IMG/VR virus record: IMGVR_UViG_3300013131_005618
Location: 1-30,239 of that record
Source of the DNA: a virus
Reading direction: 5' to 3' (one strand)
DNA: 30,239 nt
Shown here: positions 13,539 through 21,700 of the stretch, piece after piece
How the letters are laid out: each line of letters begins with the position of its first letter
How positions within the stretch are numbered: position 1 is the first letter of the stretch
Notes under the pieces: model-generated
Seen by the model: only the letters and a program-made list of their open reading frames with translations
What the model was told of the DNA's origin: nothing
Databases searched by the model: none
Made by a program: the position numbers and the translations under genes

Positions 13539-16139
13539 ATGAGCATCATCTTAAACGACGACCAAAACCACGCGATTAAAACCATGACCGAATTTACAAA
13601 CGGTTATGACGGGCAATTTTTCTCAATCATTGGCTATGCGGGCGTAGGAAAATCATCGACGATTCAGCACTTTTTAGAACACATACCAAATAAGCGCGTG
13701 TGCTTTACCGCGCCAACAAACAAAGCCGTGCGTGTGTTAAAACGCATGGCAATTCAACGCGGTTTAAACGTGACTTGCTCAACAATCTTTCAACTGCTCG
13801 GTTTGAAAATTGAAATGAAGCATGACAAAGAAGTGATTAAATCAGGTGGTCGCAGTGATTTAGATAAATATGACGTTGTGGTTATCGACGAAATGTCGAT
13901 GATTAGCACGGAATTACTTAGTTATATTCACCGCGCCGTAAAATACAGTGACACCAAAATCATTTTTATGGGTGATTCGTGTCAATTGCCGCCTGTTGGT
14001 GAGGAAATGTCACCAACGTTTGCGATTAACAACAAAGTGACTTTAACCAAAGTCATGCGTCAACGGGACGAAAACCCGATTTTAGGATTATGTACGGATA
14101 TTCGTGACTGTATTGAAAACGGTGGAATGCCTGAATTTATCGCGGCAACCAATGAAGCGGGTAATATCGGCGTTCACATTATGTCAGGCGAATTGTTTTA
14201 CAACTGGATGCCGTCCGCGTTTCTCGATGGAAAGTTTGACGAAAACTACGATCGTTTTCGTGTTATCGCATGGCGTAATAAAACGGTTGACGAATACAAC
14301 AAGCACATTCAAGCAATCCGTTATCCGAATTTAAGCACGCCGTTTGCGATTGGTGAACCTGTGATTTTTAGCAGTCCATTACACCAAATCAGCACAAAAA
14401 CCGATTTCACAATGGAAACGGGCGTTGTTGGTGGTTGGGATAACGTGTTGTGCAGCACTGAAACCGAAGCGATTGTGCAAAGCATTGTGAAAATTGATGA
14501 TTTCATTTTCGCGCCAACACCCACGCAAGCAGAAGGTGGTTTTAACTTTCGTCCGTTTGTGATTGCGCGTTATTCAATTACTTGCAAAATCATTGACGGC
14601 GAAGAACCTGTTGTGACGTGTGTTATCGGCGACAAAGAAGCGTTAAAAGAGATGCTAGGCTTTATCGCCGATTGTATTAAAAGCGGTCGTGGTAGTTTTG
14701 CATGGTTCACCTTTTGGATGTTGAAAAAGTATTTTGCGGATATTCGACCTGCTTACGCGATGACCGCGCATAAATGCTTACCACTAACATCAAAAATTCT
14801 AACGGGAAAAGAATTAAAAACTATTGAGCAGTTATCAATAGGGGATTCTATTGTTTCTGGAAGTGGAAATATAAAAACCATTTCTGATTCTGTAAAGACA
14901 GGATTAAAGCCTGAATTTTTTATAAAAACAAAATCAGGAAGGTTATTTATTTCATCTCCTGAGCATAGATACTTAATGCCTGACAGTTCGTATAAAGAAG
15001 CTAAAGCAATAGATGTTAATGATCATTTATCTATTTGGCGCAATAAAAATGAGCATGAATTTTCATTTGACCTTAATTATTGGGCGTATGGTTTTTTAGT
15101 TGGTGATGGGTGTTATTCATATAAGAGTAATCGCGTAGATGTAACTATCATGGGCGATTCAAATGTTATCCCATTAGTTAAAGAGTTTTTGGGTAAGCAT
15201 GGCTCAACTGTTTATACATATAAAAAAGCAGGAAATAAGGCAGTTACTTTATCAGCAGAAAGTAAGTTATTGCGTGATGAATTGCTTGCTATTGGGCTAG
15301 ATAGGGTTACAAGAACCAATAAAAAAATATGCCGATTAGAAACGCGAAATCAAAAGGCTAATTTTATTCGTGGTCTTATGGATAGTGATGGTTCATGTGG
15401 TAACAAAAATAGTTGTTTAAGACTTGTTAGTATTTCAGAATCTTTAATAGATGACGTAATGATGTTATTGCAAGAATTTGGGATTATCGGTAGAAAAAGT
15501 TATCGCCTACCGTATAAAAGTAATCATAACGGTGCATACACGCTCAGCGTGTATAGCGATGATTGCATAAAGTATCTCAAACAAATCGGATTTAGTATTG
15601 ATTACAAGACCGATAGATTGATTCAAGTATGTAAAAAAGTAAAAGGAAAAAGCTCAGTTAATTTTATTCCTGAATCATTAAACACTAAGAACATTATAAA
15701 AGAATTACTTAGTAAAAATATGGGGAAAGGAAAAAAAGGACAGGGTTTATATGCCAACAAAAGTAAATTTATCGGAAGTATGTTAGGTCATAAAAATCTA
15801 TCTTATTTTCACCTTGAAATGCTTGTTAATCACCTTCAAGAACGCGGTATTTCACCACCAGATTGTTTGATAAAGATTTTAGATTCTTTTTATTTTTATG
15901 ACCAAGTTATTGAAACTGGTTATACAGGAAAAGAAGTAGAAATGATGGATATTGAGGTTAGTGACGACCACAATTTTATCTATAACGGTGCTGTTGTCCA
16001 TAACTCACAAGGCAGTACGTTTGAGAATGTTTTTGTTGATGCCAAAGATATTTTAAGCAATCCGAATCGTGATGAAGCGTTGCGTTGTTTGTATGTGGCT
16101 GTTAGTCGCGCAAGTGAAAATGTCGTGGTGAATGTATGA
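13539..16139 (+). CDS. Dda-like SF1 DNA helicase, interrupted by an intein
   Basis: An 866-residue precursor that should splice to 456 residues, close to T4 Dda (439). Walker A GYAGVGKSS lies at 32-40, the DEMS box at 117-120, motif III GDSCQLPPVGE at 145-155, and the C-terminal LRCLYVAVSRAS at the end is motif VI. Dda-type helicases unwind forks and displace proteins 5'-to-3'. The intein interrupts motif V, normally TAHKSQGSTFENV, between K412 and S823. AGGAGGTG lies 5 bases before the ATG, among the strongest ribosome sites in the window. It overlaps the next helicase gene by ATGA. Helicase function depends on intein splicing. Confidence 0.93.
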   Translation: MSIILNDDQNHAIKTMTEFTNGYDGQFFSIIGYAGVGKSSTIQHFLEHIPNKRVCFTAPTNKAVRVLKRMAIQRGLNVTCSTIFQLLGLKIEMKHDKEVIKSGGRSDLDKYDVVVIDEMSMISTELLSYIHRAVKYSDTKIIFMGDSCQLPPVGEEMSPTFAINNKVTLTKVMRQRDENPILGLCTDIRDCIENGGMPEFIAATNEAGNIGVHIMSGELFYNWMPSAFLDGKFDENYDRFRVIAWRNKTVDEYNKHIQAIRYPNLSTPFAIGEPVIFSSPLHQISTKTDFTMETGVVGGWDNVLCSTETEAIVQSIVKIDDFIFAPTPTQAEGGFNFRPFVIARYSITCKIIDGEEPVVTCVIGDKEALKEMLGFIADCIKSGRGSFAWFTFWMLKKYFADIRPAYAMTAHKCLPLTSKILTGKELKTIEQLSIGDSIVSGSGNIKTISDSVKTGLKPEFFIKTKSGRLFISSPEHRYLMPDSSYKEAKAIDVNDHLSIWRNKNEHEFSFDLNYWAYGFLVGDGCYSYKSNRVDVTIMGDSNVIPLVKEFLGKHGSTVYTYKKAGNKAVTLSAESKLLRDELLAIGLDRVTRTNKKICRLETRNQKANFIRGLMDSDGSCGNKNSCLRLVSISESLIDDVMMLLQEFGIIGRKSYRLPYKSNHNGAYTLSVYSDDCIKYLKQIGFSIDYKTDRLIQVCKKVKGKSSVNFIPESLNTKNIIKELLSKNMGKGKKGQGLYANKSKFIGSMLGHKNLSYFHLEMLVNHLQERGISPPDCLIKILDSFYFYDQVIETGYTGKEVEMMDIEVSDDHNFIYNGAVVHNSQGSTFENVFVDAKDILSNPNRDEALRCLYVAVSRASENVVVNV
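14775..16004 (+). mobile_element. LAGLIDADG homing-endonuclease intein in Dda-like helicase
   Basis: A 410-residue intein (precursor residues 413-822). It begins with Cys (CLPLTSKIL, block A) and ends VVHN before an extein Ser (block G), giving the required Cys1, penultimate His, terminal Asn and nucleophile Ser+1. Block B is SPEHRYL (His64 of the intein). Two LAGLIDADG motifs, YGFLVGDGC (Asp111) and IRGLMDSDG (Asp205), mark an apparently intact endonuclease. Block F is EMMDIEVSDDHNF. The coding is clearly AT-richer than the helicase around it, with TTA, CTA, TCA, ATA and AGA codons. Insertion in a helicase ATPase motif is a classic intein position. Confidence 0.95.
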
Positions 16140-17827
16140 AATACACACTCCGACCTTATCAAGAGCGAACCATCGAAGAACTATTTGCATGGTTCATGGC
16201 AAATTTAACAGGTAATCCCATCATTGATGCCTGTGTCGGTGCGGGTAAAAGTTTAATTATTGCGGAATTATGCCGCCGCATTATTGAGCAATACCCAAAC
16301 CAACGTATTTTAATGGCAGTCGCCAGCCGTGAACTTGCCGCGCAAAACTACGAAAAACTCAAAGAGATTTACCCCGAAGGCGATATGGGTTTGTACAGTG
16401 CGGGGCTAGGCAAAAAGAACCCGCACGCCAAAATCGTCTTTGCCACAATCGGTAGCGTTTATAACAAAGCTATGCACACGGGCGCGTTTAATCTGTGTTT
16501 TATTGATGAATGTCATAACGTTTCACGCAAAGAAACAGGTATGTATCGTCAAATGATTAGCGATTACCAAAAACTCAATCCGAAGTTTCGCGTTATTGGT
16601 TTTACAGGTACGCCATTTCGCGGCAATGGTATTTGGCTAACCGAAGGCAAAGAAGCGATTTTTAACGCGATTGCGTCAAAAGTAGGAATGCGTGAACTGC
16701 TGGAATTGGGTTTTTTATCGCCATTGGTTTTAAGCAATACCCGCACGAAAACTGATATTTCAGGCGTAAAAATCAACAGTGCCACAGGCGATTACAACAT
16801 TAACGAACTCGCCAAAGCGATTGACCGCGACGAAGTAACCAGCGCGATTGTTGATGAAATTATCGAAAAAGGACACGACCGCAAAGCGTGGTTAGTTTTT
16901 GGTGTGGACGTAGCGCATTGTGAACATTTGCATGAAGCATTAAAAAAGCGCGGTATTTCAGGTGGGATTGTTCACGGTGCAATGCCAACAGGTCAGCGTG
17001 ATTTCATTATCAATCAATACAAAACGGGACGGATTCGTTATCTCGTAAATTGTATGGTTTTAACGGTTGGCTTTGACGCGCCACGCACTGATTTAATTGC
17101 TCTTGCACGAAATACGAAGTCGCCCGTTTTATATGTTCAAGTCGGTGGTCGTGGAATGCGCTTGCATCCCGACAAAGCAAACTGTTTGTGGCTTGATTTT
17201 ACCGACACAACTGAAACACTCGGCGCAATCGACCAAGTGCAAGGGCGCAAAGAAGTTATCAAGAAAAAAGAATCAAGCGGCAGTGCATCTAAAAAATGCC
17301 CGTCATGCGGCGCAATCAATCAACCGACAGCGCGTTTTTGTGCGTGTGGCTTTGAATTTGTCGTTGAACGAAACGTCAGCATCAACGCGCAAAGCAGTGA
17401 CGCGCCCATTTTATCAACGGGTGTGAATCCGAATTTAATGGAAGTATTCAATTGGTCGGCGGCTATTCATCAAAAATATGAAGCACTCGACACATTGCGC
17501 GTGTCTTATTTTCCACTTAACGCGGGGAACTTAACCCGCGCCGTTGCGGAATACATTTGTTTTAATCATCAAGGTTTTCCACGCCGTAAGGCTGAAAATT
17601 GGTGGGCAAAAATGGGCGGGTTATTACCGTTTCCATCAAGCACCGCCGAAGCAAAAGCACGTTTTCACGAATTAACTAAACCAACCGCCATTACTGTTAT
17701 AAAAAATGGCAAATACACGGAGATACAAGGTCATGTCACAAGTACAAGCAATGCCAACCAGTTACCTAACCCCGCACCAAAAGCAGGAACAAATTATTTT
17801 AGTCAAGCGGTATTTGGAAATACTTGA
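16136..17827 (+). CDS. SF2 DEAD/DEAH-box helicase with zinc ribbon
   Basis: A 563-residue helicase. The P-loop ACVGAGKS lies at 32-39, DECH at 124-127, TGTP at 157-160, and motif VI QVGGRGMR at 335-342. A zinc ribbon follows (C388, C391, C402, C404: CPSCG...FCACG), then a phage-type C-terminal domain of about 150 residues. It is related to the SSL2/COG1061 type of helicases common in phage replication modules. It overlaps the Dda-like helicase gene by ATGA, so the two should be made together. It may supply the unwinding activity the primase appears to lack (inference). Confidence 0.92.
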   Translation: MKYTLRPYQERTIEELFAWFMANLTGNPIIDACVGAGKSLIIAELCRRIIEQYPNQRILMAVASRELAAQNYEKLKEIYPEGDMGLYSAGLGKKNPHAKIVFATIGSVYNKAMHTGAFNLCFIDECHNVSRKETGMYRQMISDYQKLNPKFRVIGFTGTPFRGNGIWLTEGKEAIFNAIASKVGMRELLELGFLSPLVLSNTRTKTDISGVKINSATGDYNINELAKAIDRDEVTSAIVDEIIEKGHDRKAWLVFGVDVAHCEHLHEALKKRGISGGIVHGAMPTGQRDFIINQYKTGRIRYLVNCMVLTVGFDAPRTDLIALARNTKSPVLYVQVGGRGMRLHPDKANCLWLDFTDTTETLGAIDQVQGRKEVIKKKESSGSASKKCPSCGAINQPTARFCACGFEFVVERNVSINAQSSDAPILSTGVNPNLMEVFNWSAAIHQKYEALDTLRVSYFPLNAGNLTRAVAEYICFNHQGFPRRKAENWWAKMGGLLPFPSSTAEAKARFHELTKPTAITVIKNGKYTEIQGHVTSTSNANQLPNPAPKAGTNYFSQAVFGNT

Positions 17828-17960
17828 AGCAACCCCAACAGTCACACCTTGTCAAGAGTGTGACCATTTTCACAACGGATTTTGCGAAGCGTTTAAAGCA
17901 AATCCACCCGTTGAATTTTACGGGAAACACTGCGATTCGTTTTACGAGTTGCCTTTTTAG
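17733..17960 (+). CDS. Small Cys-cluster phage protein
   Basis: A 75-residue protein starting MSQVQAMPTSYLTPHQKQEQ, overlapping the helicase end in another frame. GGAG lies 10 bases before the ATG at 17733; an upstream ATG (17706) is less well supported. Cys residues in TPCQECDHFHNGFCEAF and HCDSFYEL could bind one metal. A short helical N-terminus precedes the cluster. Similar small Cys proteins are common in phage replication operons; function unknown. Confidence 0.72.
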   Translation: MSQVQAMPTSYLTPHQKQEQIILVKRYLEILEATPTVTPCQECDHFHNGFCEAFKANPPVEFYGKHCDSFYELPF

Positions 17961-17971
17961 GAGAGAGAAAA

Positions 17972-18148
17972 ATGAATGTCTATTTATCGTTAGATAGTGC
18001 TAATATGAATTTTACTCGTAGTGATTTAGAAGAATGGGGACTTGCTGATGGGCTAAATACAATTAGTTTTTCGGATGAAAGATTTAAAGAACTGCTCGAA
18101 TTTTTCGAGCCTGATTTAGAAGTTATAGTTAGTGGAAGTGAAAAATGA
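17972..18148 (+). CDS. 58-residue acidic hypothetical protein
   Basis: Starts MNVYLSLDSANMNFTRSDLE, with TAGGAGAGAG upstream of the ATG, a strong ribosome site. It is acidic, with ERFKELLEFFEPDLEVIV near the end. It overlaps the following short frame by ATGA. AT-rich codon use. No family recognised. Confidence 0.62.
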   Translation: MNVYLSLDSANMNFTRSDLEEWGLADGLNTISFSDERFKELLEFFEPDLEVIVSGSEK

Positions 18149-18204
18149 AAGTTGATTTTAATAATGTTCGCGCTACTAACCAAAAGAAATTAAGTGATGG
18201 ATGA
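18145..18204 (+). pseudogene. Remnant of a small phage gene (MKVDFNNVR start)
   Basis: Nineteen codons beginning MKVDFNNVRATNQKKL and then a stop. Many phages carry a 60-80 residue protein beginning MKxDFNNVR; here only the start survives, coupled by ATGA to the gene before and overlapping the start of the gene after. It may now serve only in translational coupling. Confidence 0.45.
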
Positions 18205-18469
18205 TTTAGTTAGAGAAGAGGATAACTCGATTCGTTACTGTGATAGCAATATCGTGAAGTTGGGTTACTGGTGGTTGGCTTTTAAGATGTTTGATGAATT
18301 TGCTTATGATCTATCTGAAGCCTTAAAACATTTATTTGATGGTATTTTAGCCTTGTTATTTTTGATGCTTTTGCCAATATCGCCATTTATCAAAGCATAC
18401 TTTAGGTTAAGACAAGCCAAGAAAGAGGTCGAATACTATCAACAGCATTTTGGAGAAAACAATGATTGA
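18197..18469 (+). CDS. Small single-pass membrane protein
   Basis: A 90-residue protein starting MDDLVREEDNSIRYC. One hydrophobic segment at ~48-66 (GILALLFLMLLPISPF) is followed by a basic stretch (KAYFRLRQAKKEVEYYQQHF). The tail is probably cytoplasmic and coiled. The ATG at 18197 lies inside the preceding remnant; there is no strong Shine-Dalgarno site, so it is probably coupled. Function unknown. Confidence 0.65.
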   Translation: MDDLVREEDNSIRYCDSNIVKLGYWWLAFKMFDEFAYDLSEALKHLFDGILALLFLMLLPISPFIKAYFRLRQAKKEVEYYQQHFGENND

Positions 18470-18571
18470 ATACTACAGCTACATAAATAGGGTTGAGAAT
18501 GGACGGTGAGTTTAAGCGTAAGATTAGCCGAATTGGAATTTATTGCTAAAAACGCTACATTGAAAGCGTAG
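18462..18571 (+). other. Cluster of very short ORFs at operon end
   Basis: ATG at 18462, preceded by GGAG with ideal spacing, encodes 15 residues (MIEYYSYINRVENGR). A GTG at 18506, overlapping its stop, encodes 21 residues beginning MSLSVRLAELEFIAK, like the start of many small phage proteins. These look like eroded genes or leader peptides before the terminator. Low confidence that either is functional. Confidence 0.35.
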
Positions 18572-18574
18572 TTT

Positions 18575-18611
18575 AAAAAAGCCGATGATGGAATTCCAGC
18601 ATCGGCTTTTT
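18575..18611. terminator. Bidirectional terminator between converging operons
   Basis: GCCGATG (18581-18587) pairs with CATCGGC (18600-18606), with an inner TGGAATTCCA palindrome and flanking A and T runs. It ends both the rightward replication operon and the leftward giant-protein transcript. Confidence 0.92.
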
Positions 18612-18613
18612 AT

Positions 18614-18763
18614 TTATTCAATTCTCAACTTCGGGTCAATTTCCGAATCTTCCTTTTGTTCAGCTTGTAACTCTGCTAAAGCGGGAACTTCACTGGCTTT
18701 TTTCGCATTGCTAAAATCCATATCCGCATATTTTTCAAACGCATCATCGGGTTTTTCATTCAT
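18614..18763 (-). CDS. 49-residue protein resembling BrnA antitoxin N-terminus
   Basis: Starts MNEKPDDAFEKYADMDFSNA. AAGGA lies 6 bases before the ATG, 16 bases after the giant-gene stop. The block DMDFSNAKKASEVPALAELQ resembles the N-terminal, toxin-facing part of BrnA-type antitoxins. The ribbon-helix-helix part that should follow is missing; the protein ends EIDPKLRIE. It may be a truncated antitoxin or an unrelated small structural protein. No BrnT toxin is seen nearby. Confidence 0.5.
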   Translation of the reverse strand: MNEKPDDAFEKYADMDFSNAKKASEVPALAELQAEQKEDSEIDPKLRIE

Positions 18764-18779
18764 AAATCAGTCCTTTTTT

Positions 18780-21700
18780 TCACTGCATAAAATTTGCTAT
18801 CACCGTTTCACGCATTTGTTCAATTTTCTCAATGGTTGATTCGCGCTCTTTTGTTTTGGGCAGTGTTCGTTGCTTGTTAATAACCGATTTCAATTTATTC
18901 AATCTTGCTTGAACGCGATTAGCATAATGAAAACGCTCAAGTTCTGTTCTGTGCTTTTTCAAGAACGCGGCTTTATCTTCGCCTTCCAATTGTTCAAATT
19001 CATCATTAACATCACTGAGTTTTTGTTTTTCTTTATTGAAACGAATGTCATAAATTTCTTTTCGTTTTTGCGTTCCTCTGCCAACTTGCCAGTAATAAAT
19101 CTTACCAACAACAGGAATGGAATTAGTCACATCTAAGCCATTTACCCACATTTCATTTTTAGGATGACGGTTAATATCGGTGGCATGAATAACGTCATTA
19201 CCTAGTGCATTCATAAACGCAAACGGCGGTAACATTTGTTTTAATGCGGCAGTTCCAATACCTTCACGTCTAACTTGCCATGTAATGAATTTTGATAGTC
19301 CTGCGAGTTTCCAAAGGTTATCAATAATGCGGTCGTCAAAATCGGTTTTTCTGCCCAACAACCAATCTTTTAACGCATCCCCACCCGCGCCAGTTAGCAT
19401 CAATAACGCCATAATCGAAACAAGGTTTTTCATGCCTTGCATCGCACGTTGTTTATCACCTGAGAAAATCTCCCGCGCCGCTTCACGACGATAAACGTCA
19501 AACAGCTTTAAGGTGTATGTTTTCAATGTGTAAAACAATCGCCCGTTTCCTGCGGTTTGGTATTTAATCGGCAATTCCGACATGGCAACAGGCGCAAAAT
19601 CTAAATAACGACTGTAAATCATCAAGCGCGTATTATCGTTAATCACCCCTTTTTTCAAATCACTTAAAACTTGCGGCGCATCTTTATCAAAATACGTTTC
19701 GAGTTTTTTCATTAAATCGGGATGATTCGCTTTAGCTTGCTTGGTTAATTTATCTGAAATGGCATTAAGCAACGAATCAGCCGCTTTTCCAGTAATCGCT
19801 TTGATTCCCACAATACCAAACGTTTTATCAACCGCTTTGGCAAAAGTATCAGATTCAGTAAATTCTTGCGCGATACGCTCTAAACCGTAATCCGTTCTAT
19901 CGAATGCCGCTTGACCGCGTAATGCTTTGCCAATTGCTTTATAACCACCCGCGCTAAATAATCCACCGCCTTCATACAATGCCCACGCAAAATCACCAAT
20001 CTGCGTAATCGCTGAAATCGGTGAACCCATCGTGTCAATTAGCGATAAATTTTTATAAGCCGCCCAAACACCTGTCGCGCCATGTTCGTGTAATCGTGCG
20101 CTTAGAATTTCATGTACATCATGTTCTTGACTGTGTGAGATTTCTCCGTCTGCAATCGCTTTGATGATATAGGTTGCAATGTTTTCTTTGTAATCACGTT
20201 GCAATAAATACTTACCTAAATACGCGCTTAATTGTTTTTCTGTGCCGATGAGTTCATTGCGTTGTTTTTTTAGATCCGCCGTTGTTTGTTCATCGTCAGA
20301 TACTTTAATTTGATGATTCAAATTCACGATTTCAGCTTGTGTTTTGCCTAATTCTCGACGAATGCTACCGACTTTTTCAGGGACATGACCTAAGAATCGG
20401 CGGTATTCAATGTGCTTCACCATTTGGTGTATGTGTTGCATCATTGCCGCGCTGGAATCTAAATAAAATTGATTTAATTCAGGGGGGATTTTTTCAAACT
20501 TGCGTTCTTTTGTCACTGATAATCCGCCCATGCCGTTGTAATTATTTTCAATCATGCTGTTAATTAGTTCAGCTTTTAAATCGTCAGATAATTGCGAATA
20601 ATTTACACCTAATTCTTGCGCGTATTCACGGATTCGGCGTGTAAAGACAGGGAATGCATCACCTTTACCCATTGCGTTAAGCAATCCTTTTGCATCGCGC
20701 AACACACGCGGGAAATACTCCTCAATTTTACCGATTGCTAAACCTGTATCAATCGCATCTTCGCGTAATTTATCAAGCGTTGCGCGGGTAGCATTGTATT
20801 CATCGCGCATGGCGTACTTATCAACCAATTGGTTAATTTTGTCACTGTCCGCATTTTTCATAGCGTAATCAAAATCGGCTTGGTCGTTTTTCGTCATGGT
20901 TCGCGCTTTCGCTAAAAACGGTTGCACCGCTTTAATCGCTTTTGCTTCATGCGTCACAATGTTGCGTTCAAGTTGAATGTATTTTGCGCCAAGTTTTGGA
21001 CTGATATTTTCTAATCGCGTGCGTGCGCCACTGAGGAAATTACCCGCGCCATGCGTAAATTCATTAGCAAATCGTTTTGACGTATCTTTGAAATGTGTCC
21101 ATTTGTTTTTTTGGATTTCACGGCTTTTGTCGTAATCGTCTTGTGTGACTTTGCCTTGCGTATCTTCAAAGGTAACGGTTTTACTGTAACGAATGTCGTT
21201 ATTTTTCGCGTCAAAGTTGCCGTTGTTTCCTGTGGCGGATTTGATTTGGTTGGATTCAAAGGCGATTAAGATTCCAACATCTTTATCTATTTTAGAATCA
21301 AATCCAGCATTTTTAAGAACATTATCAAAATCCCCCTCTCCGTCTAGCACCATGCTTTTTCTAGGCTCTTCTAATTTAAAAGGATTTCCATAAAAAGGGT
21401 CTTTTAAATTCAGAAAAACGGGCATAAGAACACCGTTGGTTTTTTTTGCATATCCACTGGATATATTGCTGTCATAGGCAAAATAATAACCATCACCGCC
21501 AAGCCTTCCGTGTTTAGCATCTTTTTTCATAAACTCTGAAAAATCTGCGTCAGTCCCATGATAAACAACCAACGGCTCACCATTTTCATCAACAACCTTA
21601 CTCGCATTCTGCGGGTCATTTTCCCAATCACCGAACCACGCTTTAAACTCTGGCGTTCTTACCTGTGCGTGTTGCATTGCGTTTAGGTTTGAAGGTTTGC

